From Paulownia fortunei (taxonomy: Eukaryota > Streptophyta > Magnoliopsida > Lamiales > Paulowniaceae): a stretch of 64,000 nt of DNA. Of this stretch, positions 1 through 12,189 are shown piece after piece. How positions within the stretch are numbered: the stretch's first letter is position 1; every line of letters starts with the position of its first letter. A program made the translations under genes and the position numbers. The notes beneath the pieces were generated by a model that was given only the letters and a program-made list of their open reading frames with translations, did not search any database and had not been told where the DNA came from. The stretch is from the NCBI GenBank assembly GCA_019321725.1, contig CM033108.1, positions 10,620,060 through 10,684,059 on the forward strand, in the 5' to 3' direction.

Positions 1-2619
1 ATGTTCTGATTTTATCTGTTTGGGTTGTTTAACGAATTGTTTATATATTGTTACTCCCCATAATCTCATTCTCACAATTCAACAAAACAAAACAAAATTA
101 GATAGTCATAGTTCCATGAGCCTATGACACTCAAGATTATGGCATATTTATGAGAAAAGAATTAACAAGTTGGCATAATTGCTTGACTTAAAAGATGAGC
201 AAGTACTGCCAACATGTGAGCTCTTGTCTCAAAGGAAAGATAATCAAATCTCCATTTGTTGGACAAGTAGAGCGAGCCAAACATATATTGAATTTGATCC
301 ATACAGATATATGTGGGCCACTAAGTGTTAGTGCCCGAAGGAACTATAACTACTTCTTAACCTTTAATCGACTTCTTTATGTATGGTTATGTGTACCATT
401 TAAGGTACAAGTCTGAAGTATTTTAAAAGTTCAAAGAATTCAAAGGTGAAGTAGAGAAACAAACTGGCTTAAGTATAAAGATTATTCGATCTGATTGAGG
501 AGGTGAATACTTAAGTACAGAGTTTTTAGATTATCCAAAAGAGAATGAGATTTTCACACAGTAGACTACTGCTACTCCACAACTTAACAGAGTTGCAGAG
601 TGCAGGAATTGAACCTTGTTGGATATGGTTCGATCTATGATGAGCTTCACTACATTACCTTTTTTATTCTGGGGATATGCCTCGGAAACAACAACATTCC
701 TATTAAATTAGGTTCCATCTAAAGTCGTGCCCAAAATACTATATGAAATCTTGTGTGGTAAGGCTCCTTCCTATAAATACCTTAGGGCATGGAGGTGTGC
801 TGCTTGTGTGAAGTAGCAAGTGGAAGATAAGTTGAATATGAGATCCAATTTGTGCAAGTTCGTGGGGTATCTAAAGAAGTCTATTGGAAACTATTTCTAT
901 GACGACTTAGAACAAAAGGTATTTATTTCGAGGAATGCCCCCTTCCTTAAAGAAAATTTTTTATTAGATAGAAATGGCAAAGTTGTGGAACTTGAATAAG
1001 TTCAAGAACCACAGAGCATCCCAGATGTTGTAATAGATGACACACCAACTGATGTTGGTCCCTCTAAGGCATAATATTTTCAAAAATTCAAAAGGGTCTC
1101 AAGGGTACCTAAAAGGTATAGCCTTTTGTTAGAGAACAAAGAAGAGGGACTCTCCTTAGATAATGATCCAAGAAGCTATGGAGAGGTAATATCTGACATC
1201 GACTCAGAAAAGTGGCGAGAAGCTATGCAATCTGATATGGACTCAATACACTCCAATAAGGTATGGACCTTGGTGGACCCACCATAGGGAACTATTCTCA
1301 TTAGCTACAAATGGTCTACAAGCAGAAGCTTAGAGTAGATGGAGAGATAGCGACCTTAAGACACGTCTAGTAGCAAAAGGTTATACTCAGATACAAGGAA
1401 GCAATTATGAGGAAACCTTTTCTGCTGGCCATATCTGCACATTATGACTATGATATATGGCAAATAGATGTGAAGTCTGCTTTCCTTAATGGAAACATTA
1501 TGGATGAGATCTATACAAAGCAGCCAAAAGGCTTCATATCCAATGGGAGAAAGGTTTGCAAGCTCTAGTGATCCATTTATAAACTCAGACATGCTTTGAG
1601 GAGTTGGAACATCCGGTTTAATAAAAAAATCAAAATGTTTGATTTTCATAAGAACCTGGATAAACTATGTGTCTATAAGAAAGTTAAAGTGTAGTTACAT
1701 TTGTTGTGCTCTACGTTAATGACATCCTACTCATTAGGAATGATATAGGGAAGTTGCAGTCAATGAGGACTTGGTTGACTAATCAATTTTTCATGAAGGA
1801 TGTGGGAGATGCATCTTTTATCCTAGGGATAAAGATGGAGAAATCCAAATGAGGATTTTTGCGTATGAGTCATGGGGTTTCACTCTCTAAGACTATATCT
1901 CCTAAGACATCCGAAGAGAGAGAAATGATGATACGCATACCTTATGCTTCCGCAATAGAGAGCATAATGTATGCAATGTTGTGTACAAGACCTGATGTCG
2001 TATATGTTCTGAGTGTCACAAGCAGATATCAATCCAATTCAGGGGAAGAACACTGAAAAATCATTAAGATGATCCTCAAATACTTAAGAAGGACTAATGA
2101 TATCTTTTTGATATACGATAAAGGAGAACTAAAATTGGGGGGATATACAAACTCTAATTTTGAATCCTATATAGACGACTTGAAGTCCATGTCTGCATAT
2201 ATATTCACCTTGAATGGTAGTGTGATTAGTTGGAAAAGTTGCAAGCAAGAGACCACAATAGACTCTACTACTGAAGCTGAATATATTGTTGCATTAGATG
2301 CAACAAAAAAAGTTGTTTGGATAAGAAACTTCTTTCAAGGGTTGGGTGTAGTTCTATCCATTGTTGATCAAATTATGATTTACTATGATAATAATAGAGT
2401 CATTGCGCAAGCAAAAGAGCCAAGATCTCATTAAAGATCCAAGCACATAATGAGACAATATCACTTGATCAGAGAGATCATTAGTAAATGCGACGTCATT
2501 ATGTATCGAGTTGCCTTAGCAGAAAATATAGTAGACCCACTCACTAAGCCCTTATCACAGAAGGTATTCGATGGAGATCTCGAGAATATGAGCCTTAGAT
2601 ACATGGGCAATTGAGAGAT
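1..2619 (+). pseudogene. Ty1/copia pol remnant (GAG-pre-integrase, integrase, RT, RNase H)
   Basis: Decayed polyprotein of a copia retrotransposon, entering from outside the left edge. In order: a GAG-pre-integrase segment around 130-330 with a typical HTDICGPLS motif at the start of the integrase core; integrase remnants to about 1000; reverse transcriptase from about 1190 (WREAMQSDMDS, then VWTLVDPP), with the catalytic box around 1712 reading YVND instead of the usual YVDD; and RNase H about 1950-2560 (CTRPDVVYVLSVTSRYQ, then STTEAEYI) ending in the usual DPLTKPL. Several stops and frame changes break it, for example after 416, 1287 and 2434, so it cannot make a working polyprotein. It sits directly upstream of the copia LTR at 2620. 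Family assignment is firm; the lineage within copia was not determined. Confidence 0.9.
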
Positions 2620-4944
2620 TATTAGAGTATGATGTCCAATGCCCCAATTAGATTGGGTGTATTATACTCTTTTCTTTTGTAAAAATAATCTTAATAGGAA
2701 TCATGTTAATAAAAAGACACTTTCTTTATCTTATGTCTTGCATTTTACTTTATGCACATTAGATAAAGTACTCAAACCAAATTTAGCTATGGGGCATGGT
2801 CGCGCATATAATGGCGATTATGGAACATGTCTATAAGGTTTTAGTCTTAAATAAGTTCCAAGTGGAGGCTTTTTGAGATGGGACATCAAATAGCTTAGAC
2901 TCGTGCATTATTTATCTTTTGGAACTTATTAGAGTATTAAAGTGATTGTTAAGCAATCAGAAGATATATCAAAGTAATGTAGGATGCACATTTCATTGGC
3001 ATTAGCATAGAGAAGTTAGTGCATGTATGTGGGTGCTTGTTAGAGAGCAAGTACACTGAACATGAACCGCAGGAAATTCTTAGCTAGAGGCTTTGCCTGT
3101 TGAAATAAGAATTTCTATGTTGCGATAGTACACTGCTAGTCCTCGAACTTGAGGAACGATGGTAGCCTTGTGTGCATCCTACATCACTTTGATATATCTT
3201 CTGATTGCTTAACAATCACAAATGAGGTATATTGAGTGTTGTATTGGTGTGCATGGAGATTTGTCAGTAGCGAATATAGAATTCGACACTTGTCTATTTA
3301 ATAAGAGAATCTTCTGTGTTTTTCATATTTCATAATTCAAAGACCTTGGCTGAGGTAGGATGAATTTTAATTTATCAGGAATCATTGGAACTTGAAATGG
3401 GATCACAATTATTGAATCATTTAGGATTTTGACTTATAATTCATGCCCCGATTCAATCAGGAGATTAGCTATCAAAAGAACCATAAGTGTATGGTACTCG
3501 TAACTAAAATAAGTTTACTCGCTATTTTACCTAAGACTAGTTTGCCATGATTACTTGTTAGATGTTTTCATGGATAGTGAGGTTTTTGAAATTAACGAGT
3601 TAATTCCAAGCAGATTAATTAATTGAATTAATTAATTAGAATAATTGTTATTCATAAGTAATAAATGTTGTAAGCACACTACTAGCTTAGTAATGAACCT
3701 AAGAGGGTCACACTCTTTATGAAATGTAATATTTCTATTTTGAAAATTTTCAATGGTTGGAAATTAATTAATATTAATTAATTAAGGGTTTTATTTAATT
3801 TAATAATTAAATTAAATTATTAGAATATTTAATTGAACCTAATTTAATTAGGAAGCCTAATTGAAGTAAATTATTATTAATCAATTGGATTGATTAATAT
3901 GGGATTAAATCAATTAGATTGATTCATGGACCTTTTAAGTCCAAGCTCAAAAATTAAAGTGGATAAGTTAAAAAGCCCACTAGAATATGAAGAGAATAAT
4001 TAAACTAAATATGATTTATTTAATTAATATATTTGTATATAAATAAATAAATAAATAGTGAACTATTTTTATGAGATAAAAATCGGCCACTTAGGTATTT
4101 ATTATGTGTATATATATTTATGATATATATTTGATATATATCTATCTTGATATTATTCGAAGAGTTTAAATTAATACCAAGAATGTATGTAGATAATTTT
4201 TGATGATTAATATAGTCTCAAATAAGTCCACATACATTGGAGAGAGAAAATATAAGATTTATTAGAAGATTTAAAATCTTTCCAAGATCAAACTTTGAAG
4301 TGGTTTAAAAATTGATAAACTCTCCAAGAGTTGTAAATGGGCAAATTTTTGGCCCGTATTAATAGGGAAGGGCCAAAAATTGCATTAAGATTTTTAGGAA
4401 AAAATATTTTACTTGCCTTCTATTTTTCTCTCCAAGAAAAAGAAAAGAAAGAAAGAAAGTGAAAAATTGTTTATTGAAAATCTTGATTTTCTTGTTCTTT
4501 AAAGAAAATTAGTTTCTTGATATTCTCTTCACATTAAAATTTCAAAAGAATCAATCTTTATTGTTCTTAAAAGCTTGTTCTTGATTCATCAATTGGGTTA
4601 AATGACAAATATTACTATGAATCTAGATTAGAAAATGATTTTGAGGATATTAGAGAATCCTTTTAATCGGTGTTGCTTTCATATCTTGGACCTGATAGAG
4701 GGGAGACATATGGATTCCTACGAGTTTGATAAGCCAGGAATATAGCAATTAATTGCTTTATTCCCTAGATCAATTGGAGTGCTCGAAGGTATAATCCAAA
4801 ATTTAATAGATTTGTTTATATATTCACTTGAATAAACGTGATTGTTAAAATTGCTTTCAAATCGAGTGGATGTATTTATCTAATTAATCTTTGTTATTAT
4901 AAAACATTTATTTTTTTCGTTGTGCTTGTCCCTGCAATTATAGC

Positions 4945-5401
4945 TGATGCAGGTGCATCGATCTAGTCCCTGGGAAGCTAGGGAGGAGGACTCCCTGGTG
5001 GCTGGTAAGCCTAAGGAGGCATCCCACATCGGGTTATGATGCAACACTGTCCCTGGATAAAGGGGCCAGAGCAAACCTTCCCTCTTGACCATGGTTTTGA
5101 GGTGGAGTTAGGCTTACTTCCCCTTCTCCTGCGTCCACGCTGCATCAGATTGGTATCAGAGCCAGGGTGTGGGAGTCTCTAAGGGTGGGTGGATGATGCA
5201 GGTGTATCGATCTAGTCCCTGGGAAGCTAGGAAGGAGGACTCCCTGGTGGCTGGTAAGCCTAAGGAGACGTCCCACATTAGGTTATGATGCAACACTGTC
5301 CCTGGATAAAGAGGCCAGAGCAAACCTCCCCTATTGACCATGGTTTTGAGGCGGAGTTAGGCTCACTTACCCCCCCCTCCCCCCGCGTCCACGCTGCAGC
5401 A
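4945..5401 (+). mobile_element. TRIM-type miniature LTR retrotransposon
   Basis: A complete miniature LTR element with no coding capacity. Left LTR is 4945-5147 (203 bp) and right LTR is 5194-5401 (208 bp). Both start TGATGCAG; the left ends in the exact inverted complement CTGCATCA, the right in CTGCAGCA (one change). The internal region is only 46 bp: a primer binding site TGGTATCAGAGC (5151-5162, initiator tRNA-Met type) and a purine tract AAGGGTGGGTGGA (5181-5193). Flanking target duplication is ATAGC (4940-4944) and ATAAC (5402-5406), one mismatch. The undisturbed target can be read in the related LTR near 59243 (ATTATAACGAACC). Movement would require proteins supplied by another element. 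Confidence 0.93.
5021..5031 (+). promoter_or_regulatory. Match to plant snRNA upstream sequence element (USE) in TRIM LTR
   Basis: The left LTR has ATCCCACATCG, an exact match to the USE consensus RTCCCACATCG of plant U-snRNA promoters. A weak TATA-like GGATAAAG lies at 5055-5062, about 33 bp centre to centre. The right LTR has the diverged form GTCCCACATTA at the matching place. The sequence match is direct; promoter activity is only a suggestion. Confidence 0.5.
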
Positions 5402-5416
5402 ATAACGAACCTAATA

Positions 5417-6002
5417 AGAGGGTACCTTCATGTCGGGTTTAAATTCCTTGGAGGGTGTTCCTTGTCCTAAGGTCCTTGGAAGGAGAGATTTATCTACACT
5501 CGGGAATGTGGTTATGGCTTCCTCCAGTACAGAGTAGTTCTCTCTAGAAATTTCATCTTAGTGAGATTCACTGTGACTTCCAACTTCAATGTAATGCTGT
5601 GGGGTTATTTGAGACTATATTCGACCTTGGGTGCTTAGTCACTACTGGTATCAATATAGTTAACTTTTTGCTTCTTACTTGGTTGCATGCTTGATTTGCT
5701 TAGCATTTTTATGGTTTTTACTTGCTGCTTGTGTTTGATGCCCTTGTTGTTGTTGTTTTTTTTATGTAGCTAAAAATCTTAACTTTGTATTCCTTTGCTA
5801 ACATAAGTTCCTAGAGTCAAGCTCGAGCCCTTTGTATAATCCTAATGGGAAAGATACTTCTCCATGGAGAGCTAAGGCGAGTAGAGTTATGGTGGTGATA
5901 GTGGTGGCCATAAAATTGGTGGTAGGCTCTCTCCTTCACCATATAAGGGCGGTGACCATAGGTCATTGTCTTATGGTCATGTTAGCGGTGTTGGAAGCCA
6001 TC
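5417..6002. other. Unassigned stretch between copia and Tat elements
   Basis: No element boundaries or complete gene recognised. It is less AT-rich than its surroundings near 5860-6000, where one frame gives a Gly/Ser/Tyr-rich run (YGGDSGGHKIGG and similar). A long T-rich tract ending in ATGTAG at about 5761-5769 resembles a 3' splice site. It could be a scrap of a host gene or an old repeat; I cannot tell which. Confidence 0.3.
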
Positions 6003-6303
6003 TGAGGTTTCTATTTGGTTGCAAACCCAAGTGTAGGTTGTGTCAAGTAATAAATTTCTCAAGAGTTCGAGGTCGATTCACATGGAAGTTGTTTAAGGTT
6101 TTTGAGTTTACATTTCTTAAAAGATGGGTTGAATGTGGTTTACATTATAAAAAAAAAATTATGCTATAACTAAGAAATCAAAATAATAAAAGTACTGAGG
6201 ATTAGGGTTTTGTTCTTGAGTTTTGGATAGAGGAACGATTATTTATTCTTTTTATCTCTTTTAAATGCCACTATTGGAATCCATACATAATAAAGGTTCT
6301 AAT

Positions 6304-8000
6304 ATAGAAAGAGTTGAATATGCGGCAGTAGAGATGGCTGGAACTGGTAAAAGATTATGATTATGTGATCAATTACCACCCTGGTAAAGCCAACATTGTA
6401 GCTAATGCATTGAGCCGAAAATCCACACAAAGTACAATAGCTATGGCTTTAATTCAGAAACCAGAACTGAATGAGTTGCAGAAAATGAATATAGAGACTT
6501 TACAGACATGAGTAATAGAGGCAAAGTTGGCAGCCCTGATGCTTCAGCCTACGCTAATTGATAGGATCAAACAGGGACAACGAGATGATGAATATCTCAT
6601 CAATATGAGAAAATATGTTGCTGCAGGAAAGTCTCCTGAATTTAAGATGACTCATAATAATATTTTACAATTTAGAGGGGGGTTTTGTGTGCCAAATATT
6701 GATAACATTCGAGAAGACATTTTAAAAGAGGCACATTCAACCCCTTATTTAATACATCCAAGGGCTACCAAGATGTATAGAGACTTGAAAATGCATTATT
6801 AGTGGCCAGGTATGAAAAAGGACATCACCCAGCATATGGAACAATGTATAATATGTCAGTAGATAAAGGCCGAACATCAAAGACTCGCAAGGACTTTGCA
6901 ACCTCTACTTATTCCAGAATGAAAATGGGAAAGGATCACCATGGATTTCGTAACTGGTTTGCCAAAGACTACTAAGGATATATTTGGGTTATCATTGATA
7001 GATTAACCAAGTCTGCTCATTTTCTTCCCATATATTCTACCTATTCTATGGATCGCTATGCCCAATTATACGTTCAGGAGATTGTCAGATTTTATGGAGT
7101 GCTATTGTCTATAGTTTCTGATAGAGATTCAAGATTTTTGTCTGCTTTTTGGAGGAGTTTACACAAAGATTTGGGAACATAGTTATCATTCAGTACAGCA
7201 TATCATCTTTAGACGGATGGGCAATCTGAACGAATAATACAAAAGTTAGAGGACATGCTTAGAGTCTGTGTATTAGACTTCCAAGGTTAGAGGAGTAAAT
7301 TCCTACCTTTAGTGGAGTTTGCATATAACAACAGCTATCAGACTAGTATTGGAATGGCTCCCTATGAAGCATTGTATGGCAAAAAGTGTAGGTCTTCGAT
7401 ACAATTAGATGAAGTTGGTGAGAAGAAACTTTTAAGCCCAGATATAATTCGAGAGATGACAGAAGCCATGTTACAGATTCGATAAAGAATGCAAACTGCC
7501 CAAAATCGACAGAAAAGTTATGTAGATCGATGAAGAAGGGCGTTAGAGTTTGCGATAGGAGATTAGGTATTTTTGAAAGTAGCACCAATGAAGGGCATCA
7601 TGCAGTTTGAGAAGAAAAGAAAATTGAGTCCCAGATACATTGGTCCATTCCTGGTGATTGAAAGAATTGGTGATGTTTCTTACAGACTAGATCTGCCAGC
7701 ATCTATGTCCCAAATACACAATGTATTTCATGTGTCTATGCTGACGAAATAAATTGCTAATCCCTTTCACATTTTGAAGAATGAACTAGTGGAATTAAAG
7801 GCAGATTTAAGCTATGAAGAAAAGCCTGTACAGATTTTGTTACGAAAAGTGAAGCAGCTAAGAAATAAAAGATTCCATTGGTTAAAGTGTTATGGAGAAA
7901 AAAATTGGTAGAAGAGGCCACTTGGGAAAGGGAGGACGAAATGAGAACTAAGTATCTTGAACTTTTTCGGTAAGTGAAATTTTGGGGATGAAATTTTTAT
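6304..8000 (+). pseudogene. Ty3/gypsy (Tekay/Del type) pol remnant: RNase H end, integrase, chromodomain
   Basis: Polyprotein remnant, 5'-truncated within RNase H (QRRWLELVKDYDYVINYHPGKAN-like start, DALSRK-like end near 6410). Then comes an HHCC zinc finger of integrase (H..H near 6730-6745, CIIC near 6847), the integrase core (TMDFVTGLPKTT near 6940), and the C-terminal [19 protein letters not shown] and VFHVSMLTK blocks (about 7650-7750). It ends in a chromodomain-like tail (EATWEREDEMRTKYLELF, to about 7972). Numerous in-frame stops (after 6802, at the CIICQ site, and others) show it is dead. The C-terminal tail places it in the chromovirus Tekay/Del group. The 5' LTR, gag, protease and RT are absent. 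Confidence 0.88.
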
Positions 8001-10833
8001 AAGAAGGGGAGGATGTGATACCTGAGCCTCTTACTACTCACATGGCCAGATATGATTCATGCATTATATATTAATTACGTGCTATTTGCATTGGCATGAC
8101 ATCATATAATTCATTTTATTTTATACGGCGTTGTTAACCATTAAACTTAATTTTGAAGCTCTTGCACAATATTGATTATCAAATCCCCTAACCTAAGTGG
8201 TTGATTTTGTATTGAGATAAGAAGAAATTTAGGTATTAATATAGTGAATAGTGCTAGGTTACACGTGGTAACCTTATGAGTTCGAAAGGTGCCATCGAAA
8301 AATTTATAGAAAGGAAGTCGGTTTGATCATGAATTTTAATATTATATGTATATTTAAATCATACAATTGGGACAAATAGACATACAATACTATAATTTAA
8401 ATGTTATATAACTAGGTTCGTAGGCTTGTAACACTATCAGTGCACAAACTTATCAATCAAGCAAGAATCGATAATTTTTCGGGTGAAGAACCTAATGAAC
8501 GGACATAAGAATTAGCTATGGGAATGAATGGTGATGAAGATAGGTTGCAACTAAATAAAAATATGTGAGACACACAAGATTAGGGCTGCAAGATAAGGGA
8601 GAAAATTAGAGTATACCATTACATGCCACCTCATGCTTAGACTTATCAAGCTAGCACCTCAACCTATTCTTCACTCTTAAGCTAACAGCCATGACTTGAA
8701 CCTTCTTCTGAACCATTTTGTCTTCTAAATACATGGAAAAATATCTCTAAATAGGTCCTAAGTGATTCCAACCGAAAAAGGAGGCAAAACAAGCAAAAGG
8801 AAGGAGAAATAACCAAGTTTAAGTAGAAAACTGTGCAAAATGAGCTTAACCTACGGGTTTGGCCTGACTTTCAGATTTATTTTGAGGTTTATTGGCTTAT
8901 TAAGCTTTGAATATTATTTATAAATGTGTTAGTATGTTACTAGATAGGCTTTGATGCATAAAGAAAGGGTTTGTGGTTGGAAATATTTGATAGAAAACAC
9001 TTGTGCTAGAAACTGTCACCTTGCTGTATTCTTGTATTTTAGACTTCCAAAGTGTGTGTTATGTTGAATAAAACCTGTAATTATCATCATATACATGTTT
9101 ATATATGAGTTAATAGTATTGGAATGAATTTTTATCGGTTAAAAATTGAAATAGAGAATGATATTGGAGAAACACTCAAACTACCAAAGTAGCAAAATCT
9201 GTTTTGGTGTGATGTGAAGGAGATTAAATTACGGGAGCTAAATCCATTAGTTTTGGTAATAATATAACCTGGTTGTCTCTGTGAATATGTTATATAAGTG
9301 TGGTAAAAAGTTGGGAGAGATTGAATATACATAAGGGTGCCAAAACCATTAATGTTATGAAGTGTGCAAAACTATCACAGTAGGAACATAATCTATTTCA
9401 GTATGTTGTGAAGAGAGCTAAACTTGGGAAGCTATATCCATGAGTTTTATCAATTCTATGATATGGTTACATTTATCTACATGTTATCTAAGTGTGGTAA
9501 AAATGTGGGAGTGATTGAATATGTTTAGGGATGTCAAAATTATCATGCAACTGAATCGGACAACAAGTAAATATGAAAATGTGAATCTATCGCATTTGAT
9601 AACTTAGCATATTTCAATATAGACATGTTGCTATTGAGTGTTAATAATTAGGTTCATGATATTAGAGTTATAATACTTCAATTATATGATATTTACATGT
9701 ATGTAAGATGAGAAATTAAGGTATTGGAGGGACTAGATTGGATTCTAATTTGTAAAACCTAGATAGCTTGGTGTTTAAGGTCTTAGTATGATATTTTATA
9801 CTTTCAACTTGCCAAATTGGGAATGGTGCTTGACGTTGGTAATATTACAGGCTATTTTACATGTAAGATTGGAGGGGAACAATAAACAAATCTAGACTAA
9901 GCCACCAACTAAGTGAAAGGTAAGTAAAGATTTATTTGCAACTACAATACATAGACATAGTAGATGTGTGAATTATATGTAATATCATAAATCATATGTG
10001 CATAGTAGAGGGCTCTCCATTGAGCATACATACATGGGCATTATCATTGGCACGTGAATGCATCATATACGAGTATTGTGATAAATCTTGCATGATTATG
10101 AGAAAGAAAAATATTTTACTGACCACTATTAGTGCACTGAAGCATGCATCGATTTGCAGGTTCACGTGTATGGATTTGCATGCTTATATGATTATTGGCC
10201 ATTGGATTATGGCAGTGTACAGAGCTCTTTTCCGGTGCATGGGATAGTAGCATTGGTCAGGGGCCTAAGAAAGAAATGATTTTGAGAGAAATATTTTGAT
10301 GCATAAAATTGCATTGTGGGTATAGCATTTTGAGATGCATAACTTAATATTGTGGATTATTCTTTGACATGCATAATCATTACTTGCTGAGCGTTAGCTC
10401 ATATAGTTTATGCATTGTAGGTGAGTACGACGACACTTGAAGCATCTTTTACTGGATGGGCGGCTATTTGAGCTCCTGTAGGTGTCTGAGGGAGTGTATA
10501 CATGGACGACGACCTGTTGGGCTATTTTGTTGGCTTGTTATATTTTGAGTCTGTTATATTATATTTTTACACTGGTTTTCTATTTCGCTTTTAAAATTTT
10601 ACTGTAAATAAGTATGTAAATATTGGGTCGTTGTGGGTGTTGTGCTTTTATATAAATACTGATCCTGCTATATACATGACATGTGTGAGAAAGTATTTTA
10701 AACAGGGTTGTGCATGTAAGAAGTGATTTATTTTTTCTTAAAGTGTTACAAAAAAAAATATTCCATACATGCACATATATTCTATCATGTCAATTTATAC
10801 TAGATATTTAGTTGTCGAGTAGTGGGTGTTACA
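8001..10833 (+). repeat. 3' LTR of Tekay-type gypsy with polypurine tract
   Basis: The purine tract AAGAAGGGGAGGA (8001-8013) is followed by an LTR (8014-10833, 2820 bp) starting TGTGATACCTGAGCC and ending GGGTGTTACA. It aligns along its length, in reverse, with the minus-strand solo LTR 55254-60358. Examples are the start with ATATGATTCATGCA, the block at about 9590-9710 with CAATAGCAACATGTC in reverse, and the GTTAGCTCATATAGTT block near 10390. The copy at 55254, less its nested insertion, is about 2865 bp, which supports both boundaries. Confidence 0.87.
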
Positions 10834-10841
10834 AGTAGTCA

Positions 10842-11120
10842 GTAGAGTAGAACCGTATAATATGCTAAATAAATCCAAGTATTTGTTATAAAATTGGTGA
10901 TACAAAAATTAAGAATTGCCATTAAACAAGAAGGGTTTTAACGCCAATACTTATTTATGAAATTAATTATTTATGCATATATTTGTTTACATCAACTCAA
11001 TGTTTCACATTAACAGTCGATGTAGTAGAATCATACAATAAGCTAAATGAACCCAAATATTTGTTATGCCATTGGTAATACATAAATTAAGAATCACCAT
11101 AAAACAAGGAGAGTTTCAAT
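10842..11120 (-). repeat. Tandem repeat inside Tat LTR
   Basis: Two head-to-tail units of about 170 bp share GTAGAATCATACAATAAGC-like and AAATGAACCCAA-like blocks. The same pair recurs in the 5' LTR at about 21330-21550, so the duplication was present before this element inserted. Confidence 0.7.
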
Positions 11121-11405
11121 AAAAAAATAAAACAATAATACAATACATGTGAACATTATGTACCTTTATAACTGTTTCGCTTTCTCCATGAAGAGGTTTA
11201 CCATTTCTCCTCAGCTAAATAAAATTTAAAAAGATATCATGAAAGTAGAAAAGACTAAAAATAGAATAGAAACTAAAGAATACATTTCTATTATTAGTAG
11301 AAAACTTACATTATTACTAGAAAAGTTAATTTAAAAAAAGACAACAATAAAATTTTCTTTTCCCCTCTATGGGTTTTTTGTGTTTTGAATGACATCCAAA
11401 AGACT

Positions 11406-11415
11406 CTATTTATAG
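11406..11415 (-). promoter_or_regulatory. Candidate TATA box of Tat LTR
   Basis: Reads CTATAAATAG on the minus strand, about 775 bp inside the LTR start and in the element's transcription direction. It fits a plant TATA box; nothing else supports its use. Confidence 0.4.
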
Positions 11416-12189
11416 TAAAAGATTGCCTAAACTGGCATATCCAAATTCACTCCGAATGTACTCTAAATTAATTTTAAATGTGCTATAAATTCACATATCT
11501 TTTTAAATTTGATTTTTGTCATATATTTTTCTCCATAAAATCATCTGATTTTGAAAAAATGATCAACATGAAAGCTGTAGATTTTCTGTTAGCTTCATTT
11601 TTTGAATTGAATCAACTAATTCCAACCACTAGGGAGAAAGTTATTCTTGATTTAAGGAAATGTATAAGCATAAATGGATCTTTTCCAATGCGAACAATTA
11701 GATGAAGTTCCTTCTATAATCAAGGTTGAACTGGGTTGAGCTTCCAACAGTAAAGTTGCAGTTTTATCTCTTGGATTTCAAATGAAGCATGATTTAGGTC
11801 CATAGGGCTTTTGAACATGGAATTATGCCTAAAATACAAACACTGCCCAAGTCTAGAAACATGCTTATTTTGAATTTAATGCAACCTCAATAATTATTTG
11901 TAAAATCCAAGTGATTTATTGCATATATTTTGATCTATACATGATTGGCTTAGGCAAATATGACATTTTTCTTCTAATTGTGATGCTTCTTTAATCCAAT
12001 AAAATATTATCTCCCAACTTATTTATGAAACGTGTTGTCTTCTTTGCTTTCATTTTGACTCTTTTTGATCTCTTTTTGTTCATTGATTCCCTAATACAAA
12101 ACATTAATAAAACTATAATATTAATAAGAATAAAGCCAGAAAAATATAAAGGACTTGATATAAAAATATATCAAAATATGCACTTATCA

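Larger units (their letters stand above)
2620..5416 (+). repeat. Copia 3' LTR, family A, with nested TRIM
   Basis: Long terminal repeat that follows the RNase H end and a degraded purine tract. It starts TATTAGAGTATGATG (mutated from TGTTAGAGTAGGATG) and ends near 5416 with CGAACCTAATA. It aligns by eye along its length with the solo LTR at 57027-59261, including the start, a block near 2770 (GGGGCATGGTCGC), the AATTAATT-rich block near 3600-3900 and the end. Without the nested insertion and its 5-bp duplication it is about 2335 bp, close to the 2235 bp of the other copy. The 5' LTR would lie left of the window. Confidence 0.88.
6003..12189 (-). repeat. 3' LTR of Tat/Athila-type element 1, split by gypsy element
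   Basis: LTR of the minus-strand element whose genes lie at 15560-20640. The right part (10834-12189) begins, read on the minus strand, with TGATAAGTGCATATTTTG next to a degraded purine tract (12190-12205). The left part (6003-6303) matches 20870-21185 of the 5' LTR. The two parts are separated by the gypsy remnant 6304-10833, so the LTR itself is about 1.65 kb. About 150 bp present in the 5' LTR (about 21185-21335) is missing here at the insertion point. A tandem repeat of about 170 bp lies inside at about 10842-11120. Confidence 0.8.

Noticed and set aside
4880..5341. Two similar minus-strand open stretches with MVxRxGLLWPLYPG as possible small duplicated genes
   Set aside because: They lie in the two LTRs of the TRIM, on the opposite strand; their similarity comes from the LTR repeat.
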